A program made the translations under genes and the position numbers. Shown here piece by piece: positions 44,535 to 57,389 of a DNA stretch of 64,000 nt. The notes below the pieces were generated by a model that was given only the letters and a program-made list of their open reading frames with translations, ran no database searches and was not told the origin of the DNA. Source of the DNA: Lomentospora prolificans (taxonomy: Eukaryota; Ascomycota; Sordariomycetes; Microascales; Microascaceae); the NCBI GenBank assembly GCA_029532625.1, contig JARFXM010000001.1, positions 682,001 through 746,000 on the forward strand, given 5' to 3'. How positions within the stretch are numbered: position 1 is the stretch's first letter; every line of letters begins with the position of its first letter.

Positions 44535-45470
44535 CTAGGTGGTCACTTGGTTAATATGTCCGGCCACCCCAACGCACATCCTTGATTTCCAGACGGAGTT
44601 CTGTCCGGCCCGAATAAATCTCCGGTAACCACATCTCGAACTGCATAGAACGAGAACTTCGGTCGAGAATGGGCCCAACCTTGACACTTTGGCAGGGTCC
44701 TCTGATTCAGGCTTCTGTGGATCGCCAGCAGGAGTCTCGCCAGCACGGACCTCCGAAATTGCTTCAGGGCGCGTCAAGTATTCGTTAGACGTCCATCGGG
44801 CAGGGCCATCCACAACCATCCAACTCCAGGATGGGCAGGGGGCAGGGGAAACGCGGGTGGTGACGGCGTGAACCGCTGCGGGGTGCTTTTGGAACCCTCA
44901 GAAGCTTGCAGTGTAAAACATCTTTATGTCCAAAATCTAGCAGTCCGAATCTAAACAGCGCCGTAGCAAGGAGCCAATTGCTTCTCCAATCCCTTTATTG
45001 CCTCCCTCTTATCGGTAATGTAAGTTAACCTCTTTCTACTGTACTCCTCGGCTGACATCTGCCACACCTTTATCGCAGCATGGTAAACCTTATACGTAAA
45101 GCCTTTAGTTGTGTCGCATCTATATCGAGCGGAGAGGCACGCGAGCTGCACTCTGGAATTTCAGGCTGTTCTCTTTCCCAGTATCGGTTGCAACTACACG
45201 CGTCTCTAAGATGTAGAAGATGCACCTCCACGAAAGCTGCTTCCTTTGGAAAACCAACCCGGGTGAGTACCGTGCTTTGATCGCGAGTTTGTGCACAAAT
45301 GGTCGCCCAAAATGGCATCAACCATATTGATGGAGATCGGATGAATTTGTTAAGGCACGAAATGGCGGCATGGGGTTGATGGCTTACCCAAAGGCGAGGG
45401 GTCGGAAGGTTGTCTGCTCCATTTCGAAACAAGTTTTGGTCAGGTAAAGCGCCGCTGGGTCCTCTCGTAA
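44535..45470 (-). pseudogene. HET-domain protein relic
   Basis: Minus-strand fragments follow the order of a heterokaryon-incompatibility protein, in shifting frames. Near 45260-45190 is GFPKEAAFVEVHLLHLRD (compare GWxFQExxLSxRxLHxxxD of the family). Near 45060-44970 is EEYSRKRLTYITDKREAIKG (the family's YSxRxLTxxxDKLxAISG). Near 44835-44810 is PSWSWMVVDGPARW (the family's APSWSWASxDGP). Several frameshifts and stops separate them, so no protein could be made. It lies 0.5 kb upstream of the CoADR-rhodanese gene. Confidence 0.7.
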
Positions 45471-45682
45471 GAAGCATTCGTCAAGCTAGACGCGAAGTAG
45501 TTGAATCTTGCGAAGAGAAACACGCCGATTGCAATTCCTTCTGCTTGCGGATGCCGCAATTGAATAAAGTTGATTCCGCCGCGGGCTCCTCGGCTTTCAA
45601 TCCTTCCAGGATGTGTGACACTCAAAGACCTCTTTTCTAGTGCTATCTCCAAAAGTCCTTGCACGCTTCGACCTTTTCTCAA

Positions 45683-47596
45683 AAGACCAGTAGACCAACA
45701 GATATGGCCGCTCCTCGCGACACAACTTCACCTCAACGCAATATGCCACCGCCGAAACAGTAGATACAGCAGAATTGATAACTATGAGACAGATATTTAT
45801 CAAGTCCTCTTCCTAAACCCTCTGTTTCCTGCCCTGTGTTCCTGCTTAGTGCCACTTTGGGTGGCTCTATTTGCTAGACTTGGGAGTAGACCTAGAGCCG
45901 CCCTCTAGGCGATAAGTCGAGTTCTTCGCAAGTATACCTAGAACATATTGAGATCAGATTGAATTTCTTATACTTTGAAAAGAAAGGCGTAGCTAAACTG
46001 CCATGTCGGTGCGTGAGAGCCGCCTCCCCTCCGAATATCGACTCATGACGGCAGTATCAAATCCCTCATGATCTGCAATAAATTGAGTTAAATAGAGCTA
46101 TTGATGATAAGTAATTTAATATATAAAATTTAATACTTAATATAGAATACTTACAAAACCTAGTTTGCCCAGAAATTCGCGAATAAGCTCACGGTGACCC
46201 ATATTTTTGCCCAGGGTCTCTCAGCTATTCATAGCTATTATGGCCGTTCGGAAAAGAGCCGAGCAACAAGTTGTGGGGTGGCTTTTTTTGACCACGAGCC
46301 ACAGAATGTTTGGAGGCTGACCATTAAAAGCTGAGAAAGTGTGGCAGGTGCCTTCAGCTGGCTGTCTTTCAATGTCTCAGCAGGGTGCCCACGCCATGGC
46401 TAAGGCAACACGTCATGAACCTATTGATGGGCCTGATTCCGCCTGTTGTTCAATCTCCGCTCCACCATGAGGGGAGGAAGGGCTCAGATTTCACTTCTTA
46501 GAGCCGTGAGGTTTTCTATCAAGTACATACACAATTTCACCTGCACCTGATAGTCCTCGCGCTTGGCGTTTGGTATGATGATTATACCCTGTCTCAACAA
46601 AAAGACCAGGAAGCATGCTTGCCTCTGGCAAATTCCCGGAAACCCGAGTCGGATGGTGTCCAGGCCGCTTTCAATGATTATCCAGCCAAACTTAGAATCT
46701 CTTCGGAATCCCACTCGACCTCAAGAATGGAATCGTTCTTAGTCCGTTTGGAGTTTCCGAGGCAGCGCTCCAAGGCAATGAGGACGCTCCGAGGAAACTA
46801 ACGCTACTCAACTTGGAATGTTGATACTCCTTGTCCTCCAAGTGCGAGGGACCAAGTAAGCTGGCCCTGCTCGTCATCTCTAGCCCTGTTTAATCAAGAA
46901 TATGCGTTTCATTAGTAACGGTGGAATTAATGGGTATAGGTACTAGAATAAGGGTATCAATCGGTAGCGCAAATATGATAGTAGCGATATACTACGAGAT
47001 GTCTCACGGGCGGCGAAGCGAAAGTGCGACGAAGATTAAGAATAGTCTACGGCAAATATGTAGATAGAGGATGAACTAGAAAAATACAAGTTGAGAGGAT
47101 GAAGAAGGGGAGAGAACTGGGGGACGAAGCCTGAGTTTATATGAGAAATCTGGGCATTGAGCTATCAATTGGGAGAGTCCCAGACATGCGACGCAGGTTT
47201 CCCAAAGCGATTCCCTAAGAACAGTTGACATTTGGTTTCAATTTAAGACCTCTACAGCATCAAAAATTACTACCCATTTGGTCTAAAGTAAACCTGATTG
47301 CTTTCCCAAGCCTGGGCGAGCCAGAGCGGGGTGGTGTGATCGACCAAGGGTTGGTAAGGACAATAGATGCGTAAAACAACAGCCAAGATTCAATGCCACG
47401 TGCTCGTGCAGAAAAGTAGTTCAATCTGAGGGACCCGAACAGGCTGTAAAATGATATTGTCGATATCAGTCTGGATCTTCCGCTCTGCCCTCCAGAGTGC
47501 CGAGAAGGCTGTCTTGCTTAATTCTTGAGGCCATCCGGGTATGGAAAAGTGAGTAGGGGAGCAGAAAGCTGGCGATAGGGATTTCCCTATTCTTTT

Positions 47597-47630
<34 letters not shown>

Positions 47631-49792
47631 CTTCGTCAAGATGAATGTATCTTCGATTCCTATATTGCTAATACTTGTTCAAAAGCCCCACGAACGGTAT
47701 TCAGAGTATTCGCTCAGCTTCCGCTGTTATGAACTCCCTTCTATTAGAAATGACTTCAGTTCGTGACGATAAAATCAGATTATGAGCTCACAACGCCTGA
47801 TGTCAGCGAAAGACATATTATAGAAGAGACTCTGGCTCAGCGAGCGGTGGAGGCTAGCTCACCCGTGGCACCGTAGAATGGTGGAAGCATATACACCTGG
47901 CCTGGGCATACCCGCAATTTGCCTCGCGCACGGTTTTATTTGAGGTCTAGTAGCCCGGGAAGTGAGTGACCTTGAGCTAGCGACGTGATAAAGGGACAAT
48001 ACGAACCTCTCGTGAAAGCCCGTATCTATCTATCGTATAGCATATTTAAAATTTCATCCAATATAACATATAATTCCGGGTCTAATGCGATGTGCTCAGT
48101 CTTTAGCCGTTCAATCCCCGGATTTTCTCGCGCCGATTTATTGGACGCCAAGAATATCCTCGAGCCGGGCTCCCATGGAGCGTTCGTATGAACAGGACTG
48201 AGTTCATTCAAAAATATCAGGGTCCGGAATGATGCAAACATGTGCCCTAAAATCAAGCGTCGTCGGCCGGTATCGAAAATGTACGTGTTCATGATCTTCG
48301 TACCTGTGCATTTCGTCTAATCTTCCCACGGCAGCCTACGTCGGCAGATTGATATGCAGGAACGGAGTCCTACCACACCTTTCCCACACTCTTCCGCACC
48401 AACAAGATGCGTTATCGAGGGAAAGGAAGGTAGGTGGGTGGCGACAGACTCCGGAAGAGAGGAGCGGACAAGATGCGGAGGTGAAGGTGTTGCTTGAAGC
48501 GGCAAGGGGGGATAAATTGCTTTGTGGTACCGAAGCTGATTTGTCGTGCCATTCTTCTTGGGATTCCCTCATCCATTTGAATACCATATTTTCCGCACTC
48601 TCCTTTCGCCTACACTTTCTCTTGTTCCGCCAACAGACGAGGCCTCGCGTTCCCCGCTCTGAACCCCGCGTAGAACCCGTGGCGTAGAATCAAGCTCACC
48701 ATCTACGTCCTGGCGTACATTGAATGGGATACTCGATGCAGTTTTCTACCTGCCACAACGACTACAAGTTTTGTAGAAAGCTAATAATTCGACCATCCCG
48801 GCTCGAAAGCTCTGGTTAAGTCCGTCTGGGACTTCAAGCTCCACGACCAATCGCCAGAGGATCCTTCGGGCATATGTAGGCTTCGGTCCACGGCCCACGG
48901 CCCACAGCCCTGGACCGATCTCACCCAGGAATAGAAATCGCGGCGCCTGGGACGTAGGCAGATATTAGGTGAAAAATCAATGGCAAGGAATAGGCCATGC
49001 GGGAGAACCGGGCTTGGGACGGCATGGATAAATAGGATCTACTCACTCGCATCATGCCGCCTGGATATTACCGAACGAAAGTCTAAATGTTGGGACGGAC
49101 CATTAGCGTTATTGTTGATAATAGTATTAGGGGTTCGTGAGCTAAAAAGAGCGGCCCCCGGGAGTGCGCTAGTATAAGGCACGGCTTGAACGCATATAGC
49201 GCAAGCTATCGATTATGAGCTGAACCGATAATACGTGAAAGGGAAGGAGCGCAGTGAAAAATGTCTTATCAATGGCCTCTTTTCCCTGGTTGCACTTGAT
49301 AATATCGGGAAAAATGGAAACAGCGCACCGAAATAGATGGAAGGCTCACCGTAGCTAGTTGGTGCTGGGAAAAGTGCTCATGAGTGGCGCGCTCTTTTCG
49401 GAATTTAGCCTCCAGACGTTTCTCCGACCCATCGATTTCGTTGACCACCTTGGCCCGCTCAGGTACAGGCGATATACAATATATACTCATATGTTGATAA
49501 TTTACTGTTATCTACTCAGGCTGGGTTCGGCGTTCCATGTAGTAATATTCGGAAGACCGGCTACTCGGTGCCCTCGACTCTTGTATGATGGTGTATTTAA
49601 GAAACCGGGTCTTTCCTCTTACTGATTCCCATGGAGCTTGTATCATTGCCAGGCGATTTCAGGGTCTCTTCGCTGGTTTATTCTTGGCACGTCAAGTCAC
49701 AAACGAACGCCACGATCGTTTCGTCACTCGCCTGAGAAGTTCCTCTCGTGTCACCTTTCGATCTTAGCTTCTGTGATTGGACGGCCGAAAAG
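45683..49792. other. 4.1-kb gene-free stretch
   Basis: An AT-rich part at 46080-46160 and a 29-T homopolymer at 47600-47628 are the only clear features. A minus frame at 48026-48292 (LKTEHIALDPELYVILDEIL) looks faintly protein-like but is short, and its neighbouring sequence switches frame. It may be another relic. The last 200 bases are the promoter of the CBM18 gene. Confidence 0.45.
47600..47628. repeat. poly-T tract (29 T)
   Basis: Uninterrupted homopolymer. The length could vary with sequencing. Confidence 0.9.
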
Positions 49793-50626
49793 ATGAAGTG
49801 GACTATCATCACCACTGCGGCAGTCCTGGGCCTCACCAGCGCTTCGGCTTTCCCAGACAAGTCCAACAACGCTTTGCGCGCCCGCTTTGCATCCAACCTG
49901 AGCTCCAAGATCATTGGCCGCCAAGAAGGAGATCGATGTGGTGCCGACAACGGCAATGCCAAGTGCCCTGGTCAAAGGTGCTGTTCCATGTATGGCTACT
50001 GTAAGTAATATAGGAATATCATCACGGCCTACAGTTGTATCAATCGTCCTAACACAATTAAAGGCGGAGAGGGCCCCGAGTACTGTAACCGCTTTAGTTG
50101 TAAGCCCGCTTTCGGTTGGTGCGAGGGCCAACCTATCCCCGAGCCCGAGCCTGAACCCACTCCCGAGCCCGAGCCTACCACATCTGCGGCGCCTACAACC
50201 ACAGAAGCCCCGGCCGAGCCTTCTCCCACTTCTGGAGAGGCAACCCCCACGGGAACGAGCCCCGCCCCGGGTGAGACCGGCCTCCCCGAGCTTACTATCT
50301 CTGAGTCGGGTATGTGCGGCAACACCACCACTTGCGCGGGTTCCGGCTTCGGTAACTGCTGTTCCGAGTTCTACTACTGCGGTTCCAGCGAAGCTTACTG
50401 TGGTGATGGATGTCGAGATGGCTTCGGAAACTGCGGAATGGAAGCCCCTGAGCCGCCCAAGCTGCCCACTCTTGAGGTCTCCACCAACGGCATGTGTGGC
50501 AATGGCACGACATGCGCAGGATCTGCGCAAGGCAACTGCTGTAGCTTCTTCTGGTATTGTGGTTCCGGAGCAGATTACTGCACGGGTAACTGTCGCCCAG
50601 AGTTTGGCGAGTGTGAGACGGCGTGA
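49793..50626 (+). CDS. secreted protein with three CBM18 chitin-binding domains
   Basis: Exons 49793-50000 and 50064-50626 give 256 aa; the 63-nt intron has GTAAGT and CTAAC signals and splits a Cys codon inside domain 1. A signal peptide (1-19, ending ASA) and short pro-region precede three hevein-like CBM18 domains. Domain 1 is CGADNGNAKCPGQRCCSMYG and onward (~48-90), domain 2 CGNTTTCAGSGFGNCC and onward (~175-213), domain 3 CGNGTTCAGSAQGNCC and onward (~223-252). Each keeps the CC pair and aromatic YCG pocket. A ~75-residue Pro/Glu/Thr linker (repeated PEPEPEP) separates domains 1 and 2. No catalytic domain is present, so the role is chitin binding: cell-wall protection or hiding chitin fragments from a host. 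Confidence 0.9.
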
Positions 50627-53600
50627 GGCTAGCCTTCGACACATCATATAACGAGAGTAGCCTGCGCGTGCTAAGACAGTTAGTTGGAATGCGTCTCAGG
50701 AAATTGGGTTCCGGGCTCAAACCGGCGCATGCCCAATAGCGGGTCGAAATTCTTGTATATAACCAATGCATATTTCGTTGACTGCTAGTACTTATAAGCA
50801 AAATCAACCTTGTCGCATTCTCATATTGTACTCGGAAGTGTAAGAAGTCATCAAGGCGCGTGATGCACCTCCTCGGTCGCAACCGGACCTCTGATGGCAG
50901 TGCTTGAGATGCGAAAGGCACAACTTCGCCTCAGACAACTAGGTGTGCAGATAATTAGAAATTATGGGCGATGTCCTGGAGTTTCGAAAACTCCGGGTCA
51001 TCGATGGTACCCCCCACATGATATCGCCTGTTCTTCCAGGAGAACTTGATGCCACAACGTGCCACAACTTGAGGGTTGTTGACCCCTGTTGCCGGACGCG
51101 AGGAGGAAAGCGCGTCCCTGCTCAAGCTGAAATGAGGGACTCGTCGCGGATAATGCGGTTCCCCACCCTGGACCGACACAGGGTCGACGACGGGACAATA
51201 TACCCGCAACTGTGCAGCCAATTGCGACCAGGGGTGCAAGCATTGGCGGCCAGGGGTCTCACCATGAGTATGCAATGCAACTGAACAGACATCTCAAGGA
51301 TATTGGACAAACTTACAGGAGCTTTCGATAACAGGTTGGAAGAACGGGGCAGAAAAGGGGTAGCATGTAATGAATGGGTTAAGAATAACTATCTCGCCTC
51401 AAGTCATTCGCGATGCATCGACATATTCAGACATACTCTAGGGAAATAAGCAAAGACATGACATGTCAATGGCTAACAAGACTTGGGTCACCAGGCTCAA
51501 TGACTTGGAACTTATCAGCCCTGATTGGTCGCAGGTCCAGAGACCGAGGAGGACCAATAGTGTCGTGTTCTTGGTGTGCCATCCCGATCTGGAAGGTTAT
51601 AGATCTGAGGAGGTACCCTGCCATCTTACGAGGTACCGGTCGTCTCGGTAGCCGAATAAGGTATTGCTCCCAAGTACCCAGGCCACACTGCCACAAATAG
51701 TACCGTGGTCTTACTGGTATGTTCTTGGCAACTTGGTATCCCTTCTCGTCCTGACCGACCTGCAGGGCCAAGGCTGACTAACTGTCTTCTGAAAGGACTC
51801 TCGGTAGACCGTAACGGAGTGTACGTGCTGTGGGCGATGTCCTAGGCACTCGCCTCAGCCGGACTGTGCTGTGGGTGAGTCCTTCAACGTGCATTAACCT
51901 TAAATGACCCTAGTGTGGACTCTGTTAGTACTCTTTGTAAAAGGCAGGGAGCTTCTGCAAGTCCGGCTGAAGCTGCGCGGAAGGAAAAAGGTGCAATTAG
52001 TCGGCGGCCGTTAATGGTCCACCTTGGCGACCAGGGCAGTGGTACACTTCCGGCAGTCGGTCAATAATGTGTGTGTCTGTTCGAGCTAAGCTCACCAATA
52101 GCTAACATGAGGCCAAGTGGAGGTCAAAAAGAGAATCTTCCAAAGACACGGACTTCCTAATAGGAACGCTTCGCCACGAAGGCGAAAAGAAGTTATGGTC
52201 TGGTGGAGAAGGTGATCTGGTTGCTACCAAGGTCTAGAAGTTTTGAGTTTTCTTTGCTCCACTCCTCAAGATGTCTGACTAGTTGATGATTCTGTAGGCG
52301 CTAAATATCACGGAAGTTCGCTGTCGATCACGACTGGCGAGACCGAATCCACTCGACCACCCCTAACGAAGCCGATACGTCGTATAGATCAGAATGTGGC
52401 AAGACCCTGATCCTGACCCGGGGGCCTGGAAAGCGGCTACGATCCGCGGTGGCAAGGTCTGGGAAAAACATCGCATCGCATCGCATCTTTAGGTCACTGG
52501 GTGCAACAAGCTTGGGCGGGAAGTAACGTAACAAAAAGGAAGCAATACATTTGGCTCGCGCGGGACGGTATGGAACGGCTTCCAGAGCACGAAAGTCGAT
52601 AGGACATAGCCGACTAAGGCAGTCAAGAAATTCTTGGCCAAATCAGAGGCTTCACCGAGAGCGGGCGCACTTTCCTGGGACTACTCAACGGGCAAGCGCA
52701 AATGGAGACTTCCTTGAGCATATTTTGCATATTTCTTCCTCTCTCCGCTCTCTGAATCGCTCTCCTAGGAAACGAGGGGCAGGTTTCTCAGAGAAACAGA
52801 TTGAGAAGGGCTCCAGAGGCGACCTGATACATCTGACTTGGTGGTACGACTATAGTGGATGCTAGTAGTCCTAGGAAGGAGTAGTAACCCGATCGGTGGC
52901 GGGAGGAGGGCAATGAGATAGCGAGGGTCCCATGTACATAACATTTGAAGTGTGGGGTGGGCGGAAAAAGAAAGGAAGGAGTTGCCCCCTCCACCCTCCC
53001 TCGATTGTCCCAATTCTGAACTATTGCTCCGATTACTCACGGCTGACAGCGGTGCGGAACCGACAGCGGGAGGATTGAAAACTCTGAAGCACGTGCTTGT
53101 GCTGAGAAGGAAAAGTTGGAGTGGCCCAACACCATGGAACAGCAAATGAAAAGATATTGCGGGTACTGGGCGACTGCATCGGCAGGCTTGTGAGGATATG
53201 TTATCTCCTAGCGTTCGAGCCAAGCCGGTCGGTTGTTGTATTTGGCAACCGAAAATCTATGCACGCGATGGGGCGGATAGGAAAGACCAGAGTGACTTCC
53301 CATCCCAGGTCAAGCCTCTCTTGCCTTCGGTGTCCCGTCTGGGCCACGAGGAGTGGGGACGCTCTCTGGTCGGCTTAAGGTGAGGTGGGGGTGGTTGTCC
53401 CACGGTGGTCGAAGCTTCCTCCAAGGGCAACAGCTTAAGCACACGTGCTTCTTCTCCCGTATCGTCCGTGGTCGAGCAAGGCCTTGCCAAGGCTTCAGGA
53501 TGCTGGGAGACCTGGAGCTAGGGTGGACGCCACTTTGCGGACCTGGAGCTGCCAAAATTACTCGTACGGCCAGCCCGTCCATCGACTCAAAAAGCGAACT

Positions 53601-54588
53601 ACATGGGAGCTGGTACGTGCAGGAGGCACCACTGTGTTTAGCATACAGCTCCGAGATAGGCAATAACAATGCGGGCCTTTAATACTGTGCGCCTCTTGAC
53701 ACAGTTGTACCCTTTGTACCACTCGTGGCTCTGTCCAGAGGTCGAGGTAGCTGGTCAACTTGGCGCAGAGATTGGAGGATGTGCGTAAGAGTGGGGCGCA
53801 TGGGTTGGACCTACCCCGGCCGATCTCTCCAGAGCTCTCGACCAAAAAGGCAAAAACGTGTGAGAATTGGCGCTTATTATTGGTCGCTCGCCGCCCCCAT
53901 CCCCTTTCCATCTTGCTCGACTCTCGGTCACCATTTTGATCAATTCTAATCGAGCTCATGTATGTTGGGTGGAAGAACAGCCAACTAGCAAAACGCCTCG
54001 CTCGAAGTGGACATCAATCCGATAGTCATTGTGACTCCAGGCGCGGTGAGTCCATCCACCAGCAGCTGGTTCTGGGAGCACATGGGCGAGCGCCGTGCCA
54101 GGCACCCCACCCCCCAATCCGCAAGCACCGCCAGCGCCCACGTCCTCCCATGTTTTTGCCTAGGTTTGCGGCGCGCACCCCCCATGGTCTGTTCCTCTGT
54201 CGCCATCAAGACCAATTCCCGGGGTGCTTACCAGCGAAAAACGAAGAAAAAAGTCAGGGCATATTCGATGCGTTCGAAGGTAATGCCAAGAAATGAAAGG
54301 CCTTGGCAAAGGGAGGCCGATTCCTTTATATCTCCTCGCATCCTCCTCGGCCCTCCATGATCATTGAGAAGTTAGCCAGGCAGTCCAACAACTTCGACAG
54401 CGATCTCTCGCCTGCTCCTCGCGCGACTTTTATATTCTTGTCGTATCTCTAGACGGGAATATCCACTGCTAGCAGAGCAGTTCCTGACCCTGATCGGCCA
54501 GACACGCACCCTTCCGCGGTCACCAGCGCAAAGTTTACTAGTCGCATAAACGACCTTAGTGCCGATTTCCCGGCCAGCAACCATCAAC
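50627..54588. other. 4-kb stretch without recognised gene
   Basis: Many short ORFs overlap on both strands but none has convincing composition or motif. A (CATCG)3CAT simple repeat lies at 52469-52486. Two CACGTG palindromes upstream of the phosphate symporter are listed separately. Possibly a long promoter or decayed DNA. Confidence 0.45.
53090..53447 (+). promoter_or_regulatory. two CACGTG motifs upstream of the phosphate symporter
   Basis: CACGTG at 53090-53095 and 53442-53447, both flanked by AAGC on the left and CTT on the right. CACGTG is the binding site of the phosphate-starvation regulator NUC-1/Pho4, but also of other bHLH factors. They lie about 1.5 and 1.15 kb before the ATG, rather far. 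Confidence 0.35.
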
Positions 54589-56638
54589 ATGGTTCTCCAC
54601 CAGTTCGATTATCTTTTCGCCATTGGCACCATCTTCGCGTTCCTGGACGCTTGGAACATCGGTGAGTAAATTCCTTCCCGGCCCCATTCCAAGCCAATGC
54701 AGTCTGTTCCGCGGGAAAATCGGCACGAAATGCTTTTGCAGAACCATCTTCGCAACTACCACGTTGCGCAGCCTCGCCCTTGCCCTCGTCCCCGCTCTCT
54801 CACCACAATCTACACTTCTCTCTAGATGCAAGATTGCCCGCTAACAGCAACCTTGTTTGCGATTAGGTGCCAACGATGTTGCCAACTCTTGGGCTACATC
54901 GGTCTCGTCCCGATCTGTCGGGTACATCCAAGCCATGTCACTTGCTTCCGTCCTTGAGATTGCCGGTTCCATAGGTGTCGGTGCCCGCGTTGCCGATACC
55001 ATCCGTACCAAAATTGTCGATATCGATCAGTTCACGCACGACCCCGCTCTTCTCATGCTCGGCATGGTGTGTGCTGTCGTTGCTTCCTCCATCTACCTCA
55101 CTTGCTGTACCAAGATCGGTCTCCCTGTCTCCACCACCCACTCCATCATGGGTGGTGTCATCGGCATGGGTATTGCGCTCGTCGGTGCCAGTAACATCCT
55201 CTGGGTGGATTCGGAAGGTGGCATCAACTCTGGTGTCGTTCAGGTCTTCTTGGCCTGGGTCATTGCGCCCGGTATCTCGGGTGCTTTCGCTTCCATCATC
55301 TTCTTGATTACCAAGTACGGCGTCATGCTCCGAAGCAACCCTGTCATGCGCGGTCTTATGCTTGTTCCCGTCTACTTCGGTATTACTGCCTCGCTCCTTA
55401 CTATGCTTATCGTCTGGAAAGGTGGTTCCATCAAGATCACCTTCAGTGACGCTGAGACTGCTGGTATGATCGTCGGTGTTGGTGCTGCCTTCGCCCTCCT
55501 CATTACTATCTTCCTTGTTCCTTGGTTGTACCGCATTGTTGCCAAGGATGACTGGCAGCTCCGTTGGTACCACATCCCCATGGGCCCCCTCCTCCTTAAG
55601 CGCCCGGAACCCCCCGCGCAGCCCGAGGGTGCCAAGGGTGGTATTACCGACTTCTACGCCGGCCATCTTACCCGTGAGGAGCTCGACGCCCTTCGCAACC
55701 GCAACAGCCAGAACAACGACCTCGAGTCCAAGGGTACAGCCCAGGGTGAGGGTGAGGCCAAGATTCTCACCGGCTCTGATGACGGCTCTGATCAGCCTCC
55801 TAACACGGGCTATGTCCACAAGTCACTCATCGGCCCCAAGCCCGATGCTCCCTGGTACTCGGGTGCCTATATGTTCTGGCTCATCAAGAACATCTTCCTG
55901 CGGGGTGTTGATCAGGATATCATCAATATGCAGAAGAAGGAGAGTATGCTCACCGGTGACCTCGAGGAGATGCACGCCCACGTCAAGCATTATGACAACA
56001 AGGCTGAGTTCCTCTACTCCTTCCTCCAAGTCTTGACTGCCTGTACCGCCTCTTTCACCCACGGTGCCAACGATGTCGCCAACGCCATCGGTCCCTATGC
56101 TACCATCTACCAGGTTTGGAGTAGCGGTGAGATCACTGGTTCCAAGGCCCCCGTCCCAATCTGGATTCTGTAAGTTCCTTAATACTCGCATTTTTAGAGG
56201 GAATATCTTGCTGACAGAAGTGATACAGCGTCTTTGGTGGTGTTGCTATCGCTCTTGGTATCTGGACTTACGGTTACAATATCATGCGCAACCTTGGTAA
56301 CCGCATCACTCTTCACTCGCCCTCTCGTGGTTTCTCTATGGAGTTGGGTTCCGCCTGTACCATCATTCTTGCCACCCGCTTGAGTAAGTTTTCAGCAAAA
56401 GTGGTCCTTCATGACAATCGCTAATGCCTCTCCAGAGCTTCCCGTCTCCACAACCCAGTGCATCACTGGTGCTACCGTTGGTGTAGGTCTCTGCTCCGGT
56501 ACCTGGCGCTCCATTAACTGGCGCATGGTTGCCTGGATCTACATGGGTTGGATTTTCACTCTTCCCGTCGCGGGTATCATCTCAGGATGTCTTTGCGGCA
56601 TCATTGTCAACGCTCCTCGCTGGGGTTATTCCGGTTAA
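54589..56638 (+). CDS. PHO-4/Pho89-like phosphate symporter (PiT family)
   Basis: High-affinity cation-coupled phosphate importer of the plasma membrane. Exons 54589-54661, 54867-56169, 56229-56383 and 56436-56638 give 577 aa with all phases closing. Intron 1 is long for this window (205 nt); introns 2 and 3 are 59 and 52 nt. Both inverted PiT signatures are present: GANDVANSWATSVSSR at ~25-40, split by intron 1, and GANDVANAIGPYA at ~424-436. The matching KIGLPVSTTHSIMGG and KLPVSTTQCITGA blocks follow. The central hydrophilic loop (~240-365) is Glu/Asp/Gly-rich, as in fungal homologues. About 12 helices are expected. The neighbours give no pathway context; phosphate-starvation control is expected from the family. 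Confidence 0.95.
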
Positions 56639-57385
56639 GTCATGAAAGCTTCAACTAGAACCATGTCTCCGGACCGCCTCATCGTCGAACCTAATCGCTG
56701 GTTTGCGGGGTGGGCATGGTTTGGCGCTTATGCCGAGTAGCCTTCAACCTTTTTTATCTTTTAATCTGTCCAAATTTACGCGCCAACAGCTAGTTTGAAC
56801 ATCTTGTGTCTTTGGTCTTGCTCTTGGATAAAAGTGTTAGGCTGGGAAAGATTTCGCAGACGATACCAATTGTTATACCTGGACTTCATGGGTGGCTCTT
56901 TTGTGGGGTCTGGGCCTTCTTCTCCACTTGCACCTATTTCACCTTTTCTTATGTTGTTTATACCTAATAGAGTCAATGCATCTTGGCATCAATTCTTTGC
57001 ATCATAGCTATTATCTCCGTGAATAAAAGAATAAGAGGCAGTGCATGATTCTTCATAGAGGATGTGATGGCTACTAATCTAGGTGTCGTTGACAAACGAA
57101 AGGAGTGATCCTAATTTCCTGCTGTTGTACTGGTGGCGTGCATGAAGAAGGGAGTGCCGTCTTTCGTTTAGCGCACACCCCCCCAAGCGAAAACAAAATA
57201 TTAGCAAAAAAGCAAAGCAAAGAAAAAAGGAAGAAAAAGAAAACCAACTAAAGAAAAGGGGAACGGAATTGAACCAAATCCATTGCCTACCAAATATCGT
57301 ATGGCAAACTTCTGTGGCCTAGGAAGTGGCGGTTATTACTGCTGGAAAGGGTTTATCCAAATCCATGAACAAAGTCGTCGTATGC
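56639..57385. other. 3' flank, no gene seen
   Basis: 3' region of the symporter gene. An A-rich purine tract at about 57185-57262 is the only feature. Confidence 0.5.
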
Positions 57386-57389
57386 AAAT

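Noticed and set aside
49751..50647. 298-codon minus ORF and overlapping 245-codon plus ORF
   Set aside because: Both overlap the CBM18 gene in other frames; the spliced CBM18 reading has signal peptide, cysteine pattern and splice signals.
54938..55819. 293-codon minus-strand ORF
   Set aside because: Antisense shadow of the phosphate symporter, whose third positions are mostly C or T.
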